In this document: one piece after another, positions 1 through 6,050 of the stretch
Layout: every line of letters begins with the position of its first letter
How positions within the stretch are numbered: position 1 is the stretch's first letter
Assembly: GCA_014377915.1 (NCBI GenBank)
Contig: JACMOT010000081.1
Location: 1-6,050, forward strand
Reading direction: 5' to 3'
Origin: Tardiphaga sp.
GTDB taxonomy: Bacteria; Pseudomonadota; Alphaproteobacteria; Rhizobiales; Xanthobacteraceae
Length of the DNA: 6,050 bases
Made by a program: the position numbers and the translations under genes
The notes under the pieces: model-generated
The model's input: only the letters and a program-made list of their open reading frames with translations
The model's database searches: none
Told to the model about the DNA's origin: nothing

Positions 1-66
1 ATTGAAGCAGCCATGAAGATGGTTGAGGGCTCTGCCCGTTCGATGGGCGTCGAGGTGGCGGGGTAA
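1..66 (+). CDS. rplK: 50S ribosomal protein L11, C-terminal end (partial)
   Basis: The first 21 codons read in frame 1 give the C-terminal tail of ribosomal protein L11, ending in [12 protein letters not shown] before a TAA stop. The [13 protein letters not shown] block is the conserved last helix and tail of bacterial L11, the protein that binds the GTPase-associated region of 23S rRNA. The start and most of the gene lie upstream of the window. Only five bases separate its stop from the rplA start, the usual tight rplK-rplA arrangement, which supports the call despite the short length. Only the tail is seen, so nothing can be said about the N-terminal domain. Confidence 0.9.
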   Translation: MEAAMKMVEGSARSMGVEVAG

Positions 67-71
67 CGGTC

Positions 72-764
<693 letters not shown>

Positions 765-777
765 GGCTTTTTGAACG

Positions 778-801
778 GCTTGCGTCACAGCTTGCGACAC
801 A
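778..801. repeat. Perfectly abutting 12-bp tandem direct repeat (2 copies)
   Basis: Two adjoining copies of GCTTGCG(T/A)CACA occur at 778-789 and 790-801 and differ at one base. They lie between the rplA stop and the terminator stem. No function is assigned. It may be a simple slipped-strand duplication in the 3' untranslated region. Confidence 0.6.
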
Positions 802-803
802 TC

Positions 804-845
804 AGGGGCGGAATCGGGCAACCGGTTTCGCCCCTTTTATTTTGT
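804..845 (+). terminator. Intrinsic (Rho-independent) terminator of the rplKA unit
   Basis: A 10-bp stem is formed by AGGGGCGGAA (804-813) and TTTCGCCCCT (826-835), with one G-U wobble and a 12-base loop. It is followed at once by TTTTATTTT. The stem is GC-rich at its base and the T-tract is good. It sits 40 bases after the rplA stop, so it should end ribosomal-protein transcription before the dehydrogenase gene. Confidence 0.88.
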
Positions 846-871
846 GGTTTGAAATCAACAGGATCGCTTCG

Positions 872-1822
872 ATGGCTGACACAGTTCTGATCTATTCGCG
901 CTTCCCCAAATCCCTGATGGCGCGGATCGGTGATCGATTCGACCTGATCGATGCCGCCGGCAAGCCGCCGGCTGAAACCTTCTCGCCCGAGCAGCTCAAA
1001 CATGTGCGGACGCTGATCACCGCCGGCGGTCAGTCGCTGAAAAGCGACGTGATGGACATGATGCCGTCGCTCGGCGCGATCATCTGCTACGGCACCGGCT
1101 ATGATGGCGTCGACTTCAAGGCCGCCGCCGAGCGCAACATCATTGTCGGCAACAGCCCGGGCGCCAACGCGGCGTCGGTGGCCGATCTGGCGCTGACCTT
1201 GATGCTGGCGGTGACGCGACGAATCCTGCCGGCCGACCAGTATCTGCGCGAGGGCGGTTGGTCCTCCGCCAAACCGTCGCCGCTGATGAGCCCGCAGGCC
1301 GGCAATCCCGGTCGCAAGATTGGCGTCTATGGCATGGGCGAGATCGGTCGCAAGATCGCCTCGCGCGCCGCCGCCTTCGAGACCGACGTCGCCTATCACA
1401 GCCGCAGCCGGCATGACGTGCCGTATCGCTATATCGATACGCTTGCCGGCCTGGTCGAATGGTGCGACGTGCTGATGATCGCGGTGCGTGCTGGCCCGGA
1501 TACCCAGCACATTATCGGTGCCGACCTGCTCAGCAAACTCGGCCCCCAGGGCTATGTGGTCAACATCTCGCGCGGCTCGGTCATTGACCAGGAAGCGCTG
1601 GTGGCGGCGCTCGCCGGCAAGACCATCGCCGGCGCCGGTCTCGACGTGTTCGAGAAGGAGCCGCAGGCGCCGGACGCGTTGACCGCCTTCCCGAATGTGG
1701 TGCTGACGCCGCATATCGGCGGCCACACGCTGGACTCGCACGGCGCGATGCAGGACTGCGTGATCGCCAATCTGACGGCCTATTACGCCGGCCAGAAGCT
1801 GCCCTATCCGGTCGTTGTCTAA
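872..1822 (+). CDS. NAD(P)-dependent D-2-hydroxyacid dehydrogenase, probably glyoxylate/hydroxypyruvate reductase type
   Basis: A 316-residue cytoplasmic oxidoreductase of the D-isomer-specific 2-hydroxyacid dehydrogenase family, which interconverts 2-hydroxyacids and 2-oxoacids with NAD(P)H. An N-terminal substrate-domain segment includes YGTGYDGVD (about 73-81). The central Rossmann domain has GxGxxG as GMGEIG (154-159). The family catalytic residues are visible as R234 (NISRGS), E263 (DVFEKEP) and H281 (TPHIGG). After the second Rossmann strand the chain reads YHSRSRH (175-181). Arginines there, in place of an acidic residue, suggest NADPH preference, as in plant-type hydroxypyruvate/glyoxylate reductases; this is inference. 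I chose the ATG at 872, with AGGA at 860-863 eight bases upstream. An in-frame TTG at 842 lies inside the preceding terminator's T-tract and is unlikely. The gene is complete; the exact substrate is unknown. Confidence 0.9.
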   Translation: MADTVLIYSRFPKSLMARIGDRFDLIDAAGKPPAETFSPEQLKHVRTLITAGGQSLKSDVMDMMPSLGAIICYGTGYDGVDFKAAAERNIIVGNSPGANAASVADLALTLMLAVTRRILPADQYLREGGWSSAKPSPLMSPQAGNPGRKIGVYGMGEIGRKIASRAAAFETDVAYHSRSRHDVPYRYIDTLAGLVEWCDVLMIAVRAGPDTQHIIGADLLSKLGPQGYVVNISRGSVIDQEALVAALAGKTIAGAGLDVFEKEPQAPDALTAFPNVVLTPHIGGHTLDSHGAMQDCVIANLTAYYAGQKLPYPVVV

Positions 1823-1833
1823 TATCGATCGGC

Positions 1834-1866
1834 GGCCGCTCGCACCTGGTGTAGCGGCCCCCGTTT
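1834..1866 (+). terminator. Weak hairpin after the dehydrogenase gene, possible terminator
   Basis: GGCCGCT (1834-1840) pairs with AGCGGCC (1853-1859) around a 12-base loop, starting 12 bases after the dehydrogenase stop. The following CCCGTTT is a poor T-tract. It could be a weak or Rho-assisted terminator, or only a GC-rich stem. Confidence 0.4.
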
Positions 1867-1872
1867 CGCAAG

Positions 1873-1889
1873 GCGGAAATTGGTTCCGC
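1873..1889. repeat. Short inverted repeat in the leader of the molybdenum hydroxylase operon
   Basis: GCGGAA and TTCCGC form perfect 6-bp arms around the five bases ATTGG. It lies about 110 bases upstream of the IorA-like start. It could be a second regulatory site or a small stem. No matching regulator is visible in the window. Confidence 0.35.
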
Positions 1890-1960
1890 GGCGCGACAAA
1901 AATATGTGAGTGTGCGAAATCGGAATGTCGATGTAGATATCCATGGTGTTTTAGAAGCAA

Positions 1961-1982
1961 TCGAATGTAGGCGTACATTCGA
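1961..1982. promoter_or_regulatory. Perfect 22-bp operator-like palindrome before the molybdenum hydroxylase operon
   Basis: TCGAATGTA (1961-1969) and TACATTCGA (1974-1982) are exact reverse complements, 9 bp per arm, around the centre GGCG. The site ends 18 bases before the ATG at 2001 and immediately before the ribosome binding site. A repressor bound here would block transcription or its early elongation. Arms of the GAATGTA/TACATTC kind resemble operators of TetR/AcrR-family repressors, but assigning a family is inference. A GAATGT half-site also occurs 40 bp upstream at 1923-1928. An RNA hairpin in the leader is an alternative reading, with no T-tract to make it a terminator. Confidence 0.65.
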
Positions 1983-2000
1983 CCACCAGGGACAACAGCG

Positions 2001-2465
2001 ATGGCTGCGTTCGCGCTCAAGATCAACGGTCAGACCCACCAGGTGGATGTCGACCCCAATACCCCCTTACTATGGGCCATTCGGGATGGCGCCGGTCTGA
2101 CCGGGACCAAATATGGTTGCGGTGTCGCGCAATGCGGCGCCTGCACAGTCTATGTCGATGGCCAGACGGTGCGCTCCTGTTCGCTGCCGGTGTCGGCGGT
2201 CGGCAGCAGCGAAGTGACCACGATCGAAGGCCTCGACAGCAAGGAAGCGAAAGCCGTCCAGAAGGCCTGGGTGGCGCTCGACGTGCCGCAATGCGGCTAC
2301 TGTCAGTCCGGCCAGATCATGAGCGCGACCGCGCTGCTCAATCTCAATCCGACGCCCAATGACCGCGACATCGATCTGGCCATGAATGGCAACATCTGTC
2401 GCTGCGCTACCTATGTCCGAATTCGCGCCGCCATCCATGGCGCCGCCAAGACGCTGGAGGGTTGA
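2001..2465 (+). CDS. iorA: [2Fe-2S]-binding small subunit of a xanthine-dehydrogenase-family molybdenum hydroxylase (IorA-like)
   Basis: A 154-residue electron-transfer subunit, close to the size known for the isoquinoline 1-oxidoreductase small subunit. The N-terminal plant-ferredoxin-type domain has C40, C45, C48 and C60 ([13 protein letters not shown]...SC) for one [2Fe-2S] cluster. The C-terminal helical domain has C98 and C101 (QCGYCQSGQ) with C133 and C135 (GNICRC) for the second. All eight ligands are present. It should take electrons from the molybdenum site of the adjacent large subunit. It has no signal peptide, so export would be as a passenger of the Tat-carrying large subunit. 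AGGGA at 1988-1992, eight bases before the ATG, sets the start. It is first in the operon, three bases from the next gene. The symbol marks the family; the true substrate is unknown. Confidence 0.93.
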   Translation: MAAFALKINGQTHQVDVDPNTPLLWAIRDGAGLTGTKYGCGVAQCGACTVYVDGQTVRSCSLPVSAVGSSEVTTIEGLDSKEAKAVQKAWVALDVPQCGYCQSGQIMSATALLNLNPTPNDRDIDLAMNGNICRCATYVRIRAAIHGAAKTLEG

Positions 2466-2468
2466 GCC

Positions 2469-4643
2469 ATGACCATTCATGACAAGACCACGACCGCGCT
2501 GTCCCGCCGCTCGATCCTGAAGGCCGGCGCCGGTCTCGCGATCGGCGCCTATATCGCCCGTGGCGGCAAGGCGTTCGCCCAGGCTCCCGCCGCGCCCGCC
2601 TACAATATCGCGCCGAACACCTTCGTCCTGATCAAGCCCGATAACACCGTCACCGTGCTGTGCAAGGGCATCGAGTTCGGGCAGGGCCAGTGGACCGGCA
2701 TGGCGACCCTGGTCGCCGAGGAGCTCGACGCCGACTGGTCGCAGATGCGCGCCGACCATGCGCCGTCGAATCCGGCGCTCTACAAGAACCTTGCTTTCGG
2801 CGTGCAGGGCACCGGCGGCTCCAGCGCCGTCGCCAATTCCTATGTGCAGATGCGCCAGGTCGGCGCCGCCGCGCGGCAATTGCTGGTCGCAGCTGCCGCT
2901 GAAAGCTGGAAGTTGCCGGCCGGGGAGATCACTGTCGAGAACGGCGTCATCAGACATGCGTCCGGCAAGGAAGGCCGGTTCGGCGAGTTCGCCGACCAGG
3001 CGATGCGGATGCCGGTCCCGACCGATCCGAAGCTGAAGGACCCCTCGACCTTCAAGCTGATCGGCTCGGAAGGCATCGTGAAGCGCCTCGACAGCGTCGA
3101 GAAGACCAACGGCAAGGCGCTGTTCACGCTCGATATCCACGAGCCCGACATGCTGACGGTGGTGATCGCGCGTTCGCCGAAATTCGGCGGCACGGTGAAA
3201 TCGTTCGATGCGACCGCGGCGAAGGCGATTGCCGGCGTGGTTGACGTCAAGCAGGTGCCGACCGGGGTGGCGGTCTACGCCAAGGGATTCTGGCCCGCCA
3301 AGACCGGCCGCGACGCGCTGAAAATCGTCTGGGACGACAGCAAGGCGGAGACCCGGGGGTCGGAGCAGTTGCTCAATGAATTCCGGGCGTTGTCGAAAAC
3401 CGCTGGCAAGGTGGTGAAGGCCGAGGGCGATTTCGACGGATCGATGGCCAAGGGTGGCCGCGTCGTCGAGGTCGAATATGTGTTTCCCTATCTGGCGCAT
3501 GCGGCGATGGAGCCTCTCAATGGCTACATCAAATGGGAGGGCGACACTGCCTATGCCCGCTATGGCTGCCAGTTTCCCACCCCGGACCATGCCGAGATTG
3601 CCAAGACGCTCGGCATTGGCATGGACAAGGTCAAACTCGACGTGATTCTGGCGGGCGGCAGCTTTGGCCGCCGCGCCCAGCAAACCACCCATGTCGCGCG
3701 CGAACTGGCCGAAGTCGCCAAGGCGATGGGACCGGGGAAGCCGATCAAGCTGGTCTGGACCCGCGAGGACGACATGCGCGGCGGTTACTATCGTCCGTAC
3801 AGCATCCACCGCATGCGCGGCGCGGTGCGTGACGGCAAGATCGAAGCGTGGAGCGACACCATCGTTGGCCAGTCGATCATGAAAGGCACCGCCTTCGAGG
3901 CGATGACGTTCAAGGATGGCCTGGACTCGACCGCCTATGAGGGATCGAACGAGATCCCCTACGAGGTCGCCAATTTCAAGATGGACATGCACCAGGTCGA
4001 GGTCGGTGTGCCCGTGCTGTGGTGGCGCTCGGTCGGTCACACCCATACCGGCTACGCCGTCGAAGCCTTCGTCGACGAGTTGCTGGAAGCGGCCGGCAAG
4101 GACCCGGTCGAGGGCCGTCTCGAACTGATGGCGAAAAAGCCGCGCCACGCCGGCGTGCTGAAGGCGGTTGCCGAACTGGCCGACTGGAAGAACGCCAAGG
4201 TGCCGGAAGGCCGCGCCCGCGGCGTGGCGGTAGTGGAAAGCTTCAACACCTTCGTGGCGCAGGTGGTCGAGCTGTCGATGACCGAGGACGGCCCCAAGGT
4301 GCATAAGGTTTGGTGCGCGGTGGATTGCGGCGTTGCCGTCAACCCCGACATCATCCGGGCGCAGATGGAGGGCGGCATCGGATTCGGCCTCGGCCACATC
4401 CTCTACGCCGAGCAGAAGCTTGATGCCGGCGTCCCCGTCGCCGGCAATTTCGACAGTTACCGCTCGCTGCGGATCAATGAAATGCCGGAGATCGAGGTCG
4501 TGATCGTGAAATCGACCGAGAAGCCCAGCGGCGTCGGCGAACCCGGCGTCCCGCCTTTGGGACCGGCGGTGGCCAATGCGATGGCGAAGCTGGGACTGGG
4601 GCGGCCCCGACAGCTGCCGATCGTGCCGGGAGCGTCGGCATGA
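2469..4643 (+). CDS. iorB: Molybdopterin-binding catalytic subunit of a molybdenum hydroxylase (IorB-like), Tat-exported
   Basis: A 724-residue catalytic subunit of the xanthine dehydrogenase/isoquinoline 1-oxidoreductase family, which hydroxylates a carbon of its substrate using water at a Mo-pterin centre. A twin-arginine signal is clear: SRRSILK (12-18), a hydrophobic stretch, then AFAQA with likely cleavage near residue 37 or 39. A pterin-binding segment EFGQGQWTG is at 69-77. A hammerhead-like region follows at about 205-300, GGSFGRR is at 396-402, [15 protein letters not shown] at 518-532, and GVGEP at 688-692 with E691 as the expected catalytic base. The GQG segment comes before the hammerhead, the permuted order of the IorB branch. 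A strong GGAGG (2456-2460) precedes the start by eight bases. It is somewhat shorter than the roughly 780 residues of characterised IorB. The substrate cannot be deduced: N-heteroaromatics or aldehydes are both possible. Confidence 0.93.
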   Translation: MTIHDKTTTALSRRSILKAGAGLAIGAYIARGGKAFAQAPAAPAYNIAPNTFVLIKPDNTVTVLCKGIEFGQGQWTGMATLVAEELDADWSQMRADHAPSNPALYKNLAFGVQGTGGSSAVANSYVQMRQVGAAARQLLVAAAAESWKLPAGEITVENGVIRHASGKEGRFGEFADQAMRMPVPTDPKLKDPSTFKLIGSEGIVKRLDSVEKTNGKALFTLDIHEPDMLTVVIARSPKFGGTVKSFDATAAKAIAGVVDVKQVPTGVAVYAKGFWPAKTGRDALKIVWDDSKAETRGSEQLLNEFRALSKTAGKVVKAEGDFDGSMAKGGRVVEVEYVFPYLAHAAMEPLNGYIKWEGDTAYARYGCQFPTPDHAEIAKTLGIGMDKVKLDVILAGGSFGRRAQQTTHVARELAEVAKAMGPGKPIKLVWTREDDMRGGYYRPYSIHRMRGAVRDGKIEAWSDTIVGQSIMKGTAFEAMTFKDGLDSTAYEGSNEIPYEVANFKMDMHQVEVGVPVLWWRSVGHTHTGYAVEAFVDELLEAAGKDPVEGRLELMAKKPRHAGVLKAVAELADWKNAKVPEGRARGVAVVESFNTFVAQVVELSMTEDGPKVHKVWCAVDCGVAVNPDIIRAQMEGGIGFGLGHILYAEQKLDAGVPVAGNFDSYRSLRINEMPEIEVVIVKSTEKPSGVGEPGVPPLGPAVANAMAKLGLGRPRQLPIVPGASA

Positions 4644-5290
4644 GCCTGTTCAGGAATGCGATGCTGGCGCTGGCCGCCGGCACCCTCGCGGCTGGCGTGC
4701 TGGCTTTCGCGGATCCTGGCTTTCGCGAAGCCGATGCGGCGACGCCGCCGGTCGTCAATGCGACCCGGCTGCAGCCGATCTCGGCCTTTGCCAAGATCAA
4801 GAGCAAGAACGAGCGCTCCGCCGCGCTGTTCCAGGAAGTCGGCAAGGTGATCCAGTCGCCGCGCTGCATGAACTGCCATCCGGCGACCGAGCGACCGACC
4901 CAGACCGACAAGATGCGTCCGCACGTCCCGCTGGTGGTGCGCGGCGAGGGCGGCGTCGGCGCCGCCGGCGGTCTGGCCTGCGCTACCTGCCACCATGAGG
5001 CCAATTTCGACGCCGCCAACGTGCCCGGCAATCCGAAATGGGCGCTGGCACCGGCCGAGATGGCCTGGCAAGGCAAGACGCTCGGCCAGATCTGCGTCCA
5101 GATCAAGGACAAGAACCGCAATGGCGGCAAGGACATGGCCGCGCTGGTGAAGCATATGGCGGAGGACGAGCTGGTCGGCTGGGGCTGGAACCCCGGCGGC
5201 AACCGGACGCCCGCGCCCGGCACGCAAAAACAGTTCGGCGAGCTGTTCAAGGCCTGGGCAGATTCGGGCGCGGTGTGTCCCAAGGGGTAG
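4640..5290 (+). CDS. Di-haem c-type cytochrome, partner of the IorAB-like enzyme
   Basis: A 216-residue exported protein with an N-terminal signal (R5, hydrophobic 6-22, candidate cleavage after LAFA at 24 or ADAA at 34) and two haem-c attachment motifs, CMNCH (76-80) and CATCH (114-118). Haem would be attached in the periplasm by the cytochrome c maturation system. The second motif continues HHEANFD. Two extra cysteines, C152 and C213, could form a disulfide. The ATG overlaps the large-subunit stop as ATGA, with GGGAG (4628-4632) upstream, so translation is coupled. This points to a dedicated electron acceptor for the molybdenum enzyme, passing electrons towards the respiratory chain. Similar proteins are often annotated 'isoquinoline 1-oxidoreductase subunit'. 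I cannot assign sixth haem ligands with confidence; H95, M141, H172 and M173 are among the possible residues. Confidence 0.88.
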   Translation: MSLFRNAMLALAAGTLAAGVLAFADPGFREADAATPPVVNATRLQPISAFAKIKSKNERSAALFQEVGKVIQSPRCMNCHPATERPTQTDKMRPHVPLVVRGEGGVGAAGGLACATCHHEANFDAANVPGNPKWALAPAEMAWQGKTLGQICVQIKDKNRNGGKDMAALVKHMAEDELVGWGWNPGGNRTPAPGTQKQFGELFKAWADSGAVCPKG

Positions 5291-5397
5291 TGGCGGACGA
5301 CCGGTTGGCGAAATCATCACCGTCCGGACCGGCCCGCGACTGACACGCCTGGTCAACGCCCGTCAGCCGAACGATCCACCTGCGAGTTGATACTTGA

Positions 5398-5437
5398 GAG
5401 ACCGAGCCGCGGATGCGCTGCCCGGTCTCCTCGTTTT
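5398..5437 (+). terminator. Terminator-like hairpin downstream of the molybdenum hydroxylase operon
   Basis: GAGACCG (5398-5404) pairs exactly with CGGTCTC (5423-5429) around an 18-base GC-rich loop. CTCG and then TTTT (5434-5437) follow. It lies about 105 bases after the cytochrome stop. The T-tract is short and offset from the stem, so efficiency is uncertain. Confidence 0.55.
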
Positions 5438-5481
5438 CGGACTCGGCGCCTGTCGAACATGACGGCGGTGAACATCTGCAA

Positions 5482-5522
5482 TCATCACGCGTGTTGATGA
5501 AGTTGTTACCTCGCCACGAGGT
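5482..5522. promoter_or_regulatory. Two adjacent dyads just upstream of a candidate promoter
   Basis: TCATCA (5482-5487) and TGATGA (5495-5500) form one 6-bp inverted repeat with a 7-base spacer. ACCTCG (5508-5513) and CGAGGT (5517-5522) form a second with a 3-base spacer. Both sit just upstream of the -35 candidate at 5527, a usual place for an activator or regulator to bind. No regulator gene is in view, so this is a structural observation only. Confidence 0.35.
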
Positions 5523-5526
5523 CGAA

Positions 5527-5554
5527 TTGGCGACGCTTTGTTCAACCAGATAAT
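5527..5554 (+). promoter_or_regulatory. Candidate sigma-70-type promoter for the solute-binding protein gene
   Basis: TTGGCG (5527-5532, four of six to TTGACA) and GATAAT (5549-5554, five of six to TATAAT) are separated by 16 bases. A start near 5561 would leave a leader of about 95 bases before the ATG at 5657. It lies downstream of the terminator-like hairpin, which fits separate transcription. It rests on consensus matching by eye. Confidence 0.45.
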
Positions 5555-5656
5555 TCTTGAGCAAGTTCTGTCGCTTCTTTCAACTTGCAGCAAGCGCAAT
5601 GCGCGGCTTAACTTTTGCTCACAATTTGTCGAAACAGTCGTCAGGAGTGTTGAGTC

Positions 5657-6050
5657 ATGACCGATCGCCTGCGTCGTTATGCCAGCCTGCAAAACATGGC
5701 GTTGAGTCGTCGCCGCTTCCTGGCCGCATCGGCAGCCATGGCCGCGGGCGTCAGTGCTTCTTCGCTGACCGGCCTGACAAGCGCCCGCGCGGCGACGTTG
5801 AAGACCGTGCGCTTCAGCGAAGCCGTGCATAACCTCGGCTACATCAATCTCTATGTCGGCATCCACGCCGGCATTTTCGAAAAGAATGGCCTCGACATGA
5901 AGGTGAGTGCCGCCGGCGGCGACACGCAGACTTTCGCGGCCGTGCTGGGCGGGTCGGCGGACTTTGCCATTGGCGATGCGACGATGGCGCAGATTTCCCG
6001 CGAGAATGGCGGTCCGGGCGTGGTGGTCGGAACGGTGGTGCAGCGCGCGC
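5657..6050 (+). CDS. NitT/TauT-type (NMT1-like) ABC transporter substrate-binding protein, N-terminal part, Tat-exported
   Basis: The first 131 codons of a gene that runs off the window. The N-terminus carries a twin-arginine signal, LSRRRFLAASAAMAAG (from residue 16), with likely cleavage after SARA at residue 45. The mature part begins LKTVRFSEAVHNLGYINLYVGIHAGIFEKNGLDMKV and continues through GGDTQTFAAVLGGSADFAIGDATM. This is the first lobe of NMT1/SsuA-type periplasmic binding proteins, which deliver sulfonates, nitrate, pyrimidine precursors, aromatic acids and other ligands to an ABC importer. AGGAG (5643-5647), nine bases upstream, fixes the ATG at 5657; the internal ATG at 5696 has no such site. 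Permease and ATPase genes would be expected downstream, out of view. The ligand cannot be predicted from this part. Confidence 0.87.
   Translation, partial: MTDRLRRYASLQNMALSRRRFLAASAAMAAGVSASSLTGLTSARAATLKTVRFSEAVHNLGYINLYVGIHAGIFEKNGLDMKVSAAGGDTQTFAAVLGGSADFAIGDATMAQISRENGGPGVVVGTVVQRA

Larger units (their letters stand above)
5291..5656. other. 366-bp intergenic region with no supported gene
   Basis: No open frame here has both a ribosome binding site and a recognisable product. Open frames crossing it on either strand are out-of-phase extensions over the flanking genes. It holds an 8-bp palindrome GTCCGGAC near 5317-5324, a terminator-like hairpin (5398-5437), an inverted repeat with TCATCA arms (5482-5500), a tight ACCTCG/CGAGGT hairpin (5508-5522), a candidate promoter (5527-5554) and two CTTG/CAAG dyads (5556-5565 and 5584-5594). 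The second half is visibly more AT-rich than the flanking genes, as expected of a control region. Confidence 0.7.

Noticed and set aside
842..871. Ten-codon N-terminal extension of the dehydrogenase from a TTG
   Set aside because: The TTG lies in the T-tract of the preceding terminator and has no ribosome binding site. The ATG at 872 has AGGA eight bases upstream and starts the family's normal N-terminus.
1880..1908. Possible promoter TTGGTT-17-TATGTG upstream of the molybdenum hydroxylase operon
   Set aside because: Each box matches consensus at only three of six positions, too weak to annotate. The operon must have a promoter in 1823-1960 or be read from upstream, but I cannot place it.
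785..2026. A 413-codon open frame on the minus strand opposite the dehydrogenase
   Set aside because: Same antisense effect of high third-position GC. It spans a terminator, an intergenic gap and the operator, and its translation has no family features.
2070..4397. A 775-codon open frame on the minus strand opposite the molybdenum hydroxylase genes
   Set aside because: It mirrors the codon phase of iorA/iorB in GC-rich DNA. The product is full of His, Arg, Asp and Gly with no recognisable domain, and the sense strand encodes clear conserved proteins.
4457..5356. A 299-codon minus-strand open frame opposite the cytochrome gene
   Set aside because: The low-complexity Ala/Arg/Gly/His product is antisense to a gene with two clear haem motifs.
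5557..5832. A 91-codon plus-strand frame overlapping the start of the solute-binding protein gene
   Set aside because: It is out of phase with the Tat-signal gene, starts at a TTG inside the leader and has no recognisable product.
5363..5866. A 167-codon minus-strand frame covering the intergenic region before the solute-binding gene
   Set aside because: It runs through the terminator-like hairpin and promoter and into the antisense of a real coding start. Its composition is not protein-like.

Overview
The window looks like chromosomal DNA of a high-GC alphaproteobacterium, most likely of the Bradyrhizobium/Rhodopseudomonas group (Nitrobacteraceae). This is inferred from the rplK/rplA protein sequences, the strong GC bias at third codon positions, and the style of the molybdenum hydroxylase and ABC-transporter genes. 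No database search was run. Every gene I can support lies on the + strand.

Layout. Positions 1-66 are the last codons of rplK (ribosomal protein L11). Complete rplA (L1) follows at 72-764. A strong intrinsic terminator at 804-835 closes the ribosomal unit. A complete D-2-hydroxyacid dehydrogenase, probably a glyoxylate/hydroxypyruvate reductase, lies at 872-1822. The 178-bp gap after it holds a weak hairpin, a small inverted repeat and a perfect 22-bp operator-like palindrome (1961-1982) placed just before the next ribosome binding site. A compact three-gene operon follows: an IorA-like [2Fe-2S] subunit (2001-2465), an IorB-like molybdopterin catalytic subunit with a twin-arginine signal (2469-4643), and a di-haem c-type cytochrome with an N-terminal export signal (4640-5290, ATGA overlap). 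A 366-bp gap holds a terminator-like hairpin, two further inverted repeats and a candidate promoter. The window ends inside a Tat-exported NitT/TauT (NMT1-type) ABC-transporter solute-binding protein (5657-6050, 131 codons visible).

How the genes work together. The middle operon reads as a periplasmic molybdenum hydroxylase that needs no FAD subunit. The substrate would be hydroxylated or oxidised at the Mo site of the large subunit. Electrons would pass through two [2Fe-2S] clusters in the small subunit to the di-haem cytochrome and then to the respiratory chain. The large subunit carries the Tat signal and the small one has none, so the small subunit is probably exported as a folded passenger. 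The substrate (N-heterocycle, aldehyde or other) cannot be told from sequence. The adjacent solute-binding protein may or may not belong to the same pathway: it has its own apparent promoter behind a terminator.

The most interesting points are the perfect palindrome controlling the operon, the permuted order of molybdopterin-binding motifs in the large subunit, the dedicated di-haem electron acceptor, and the break after rplA where rplJ/rplL would be expected. I see no mobile elements, CRISPR arrays, tRNAs or rRNAs.
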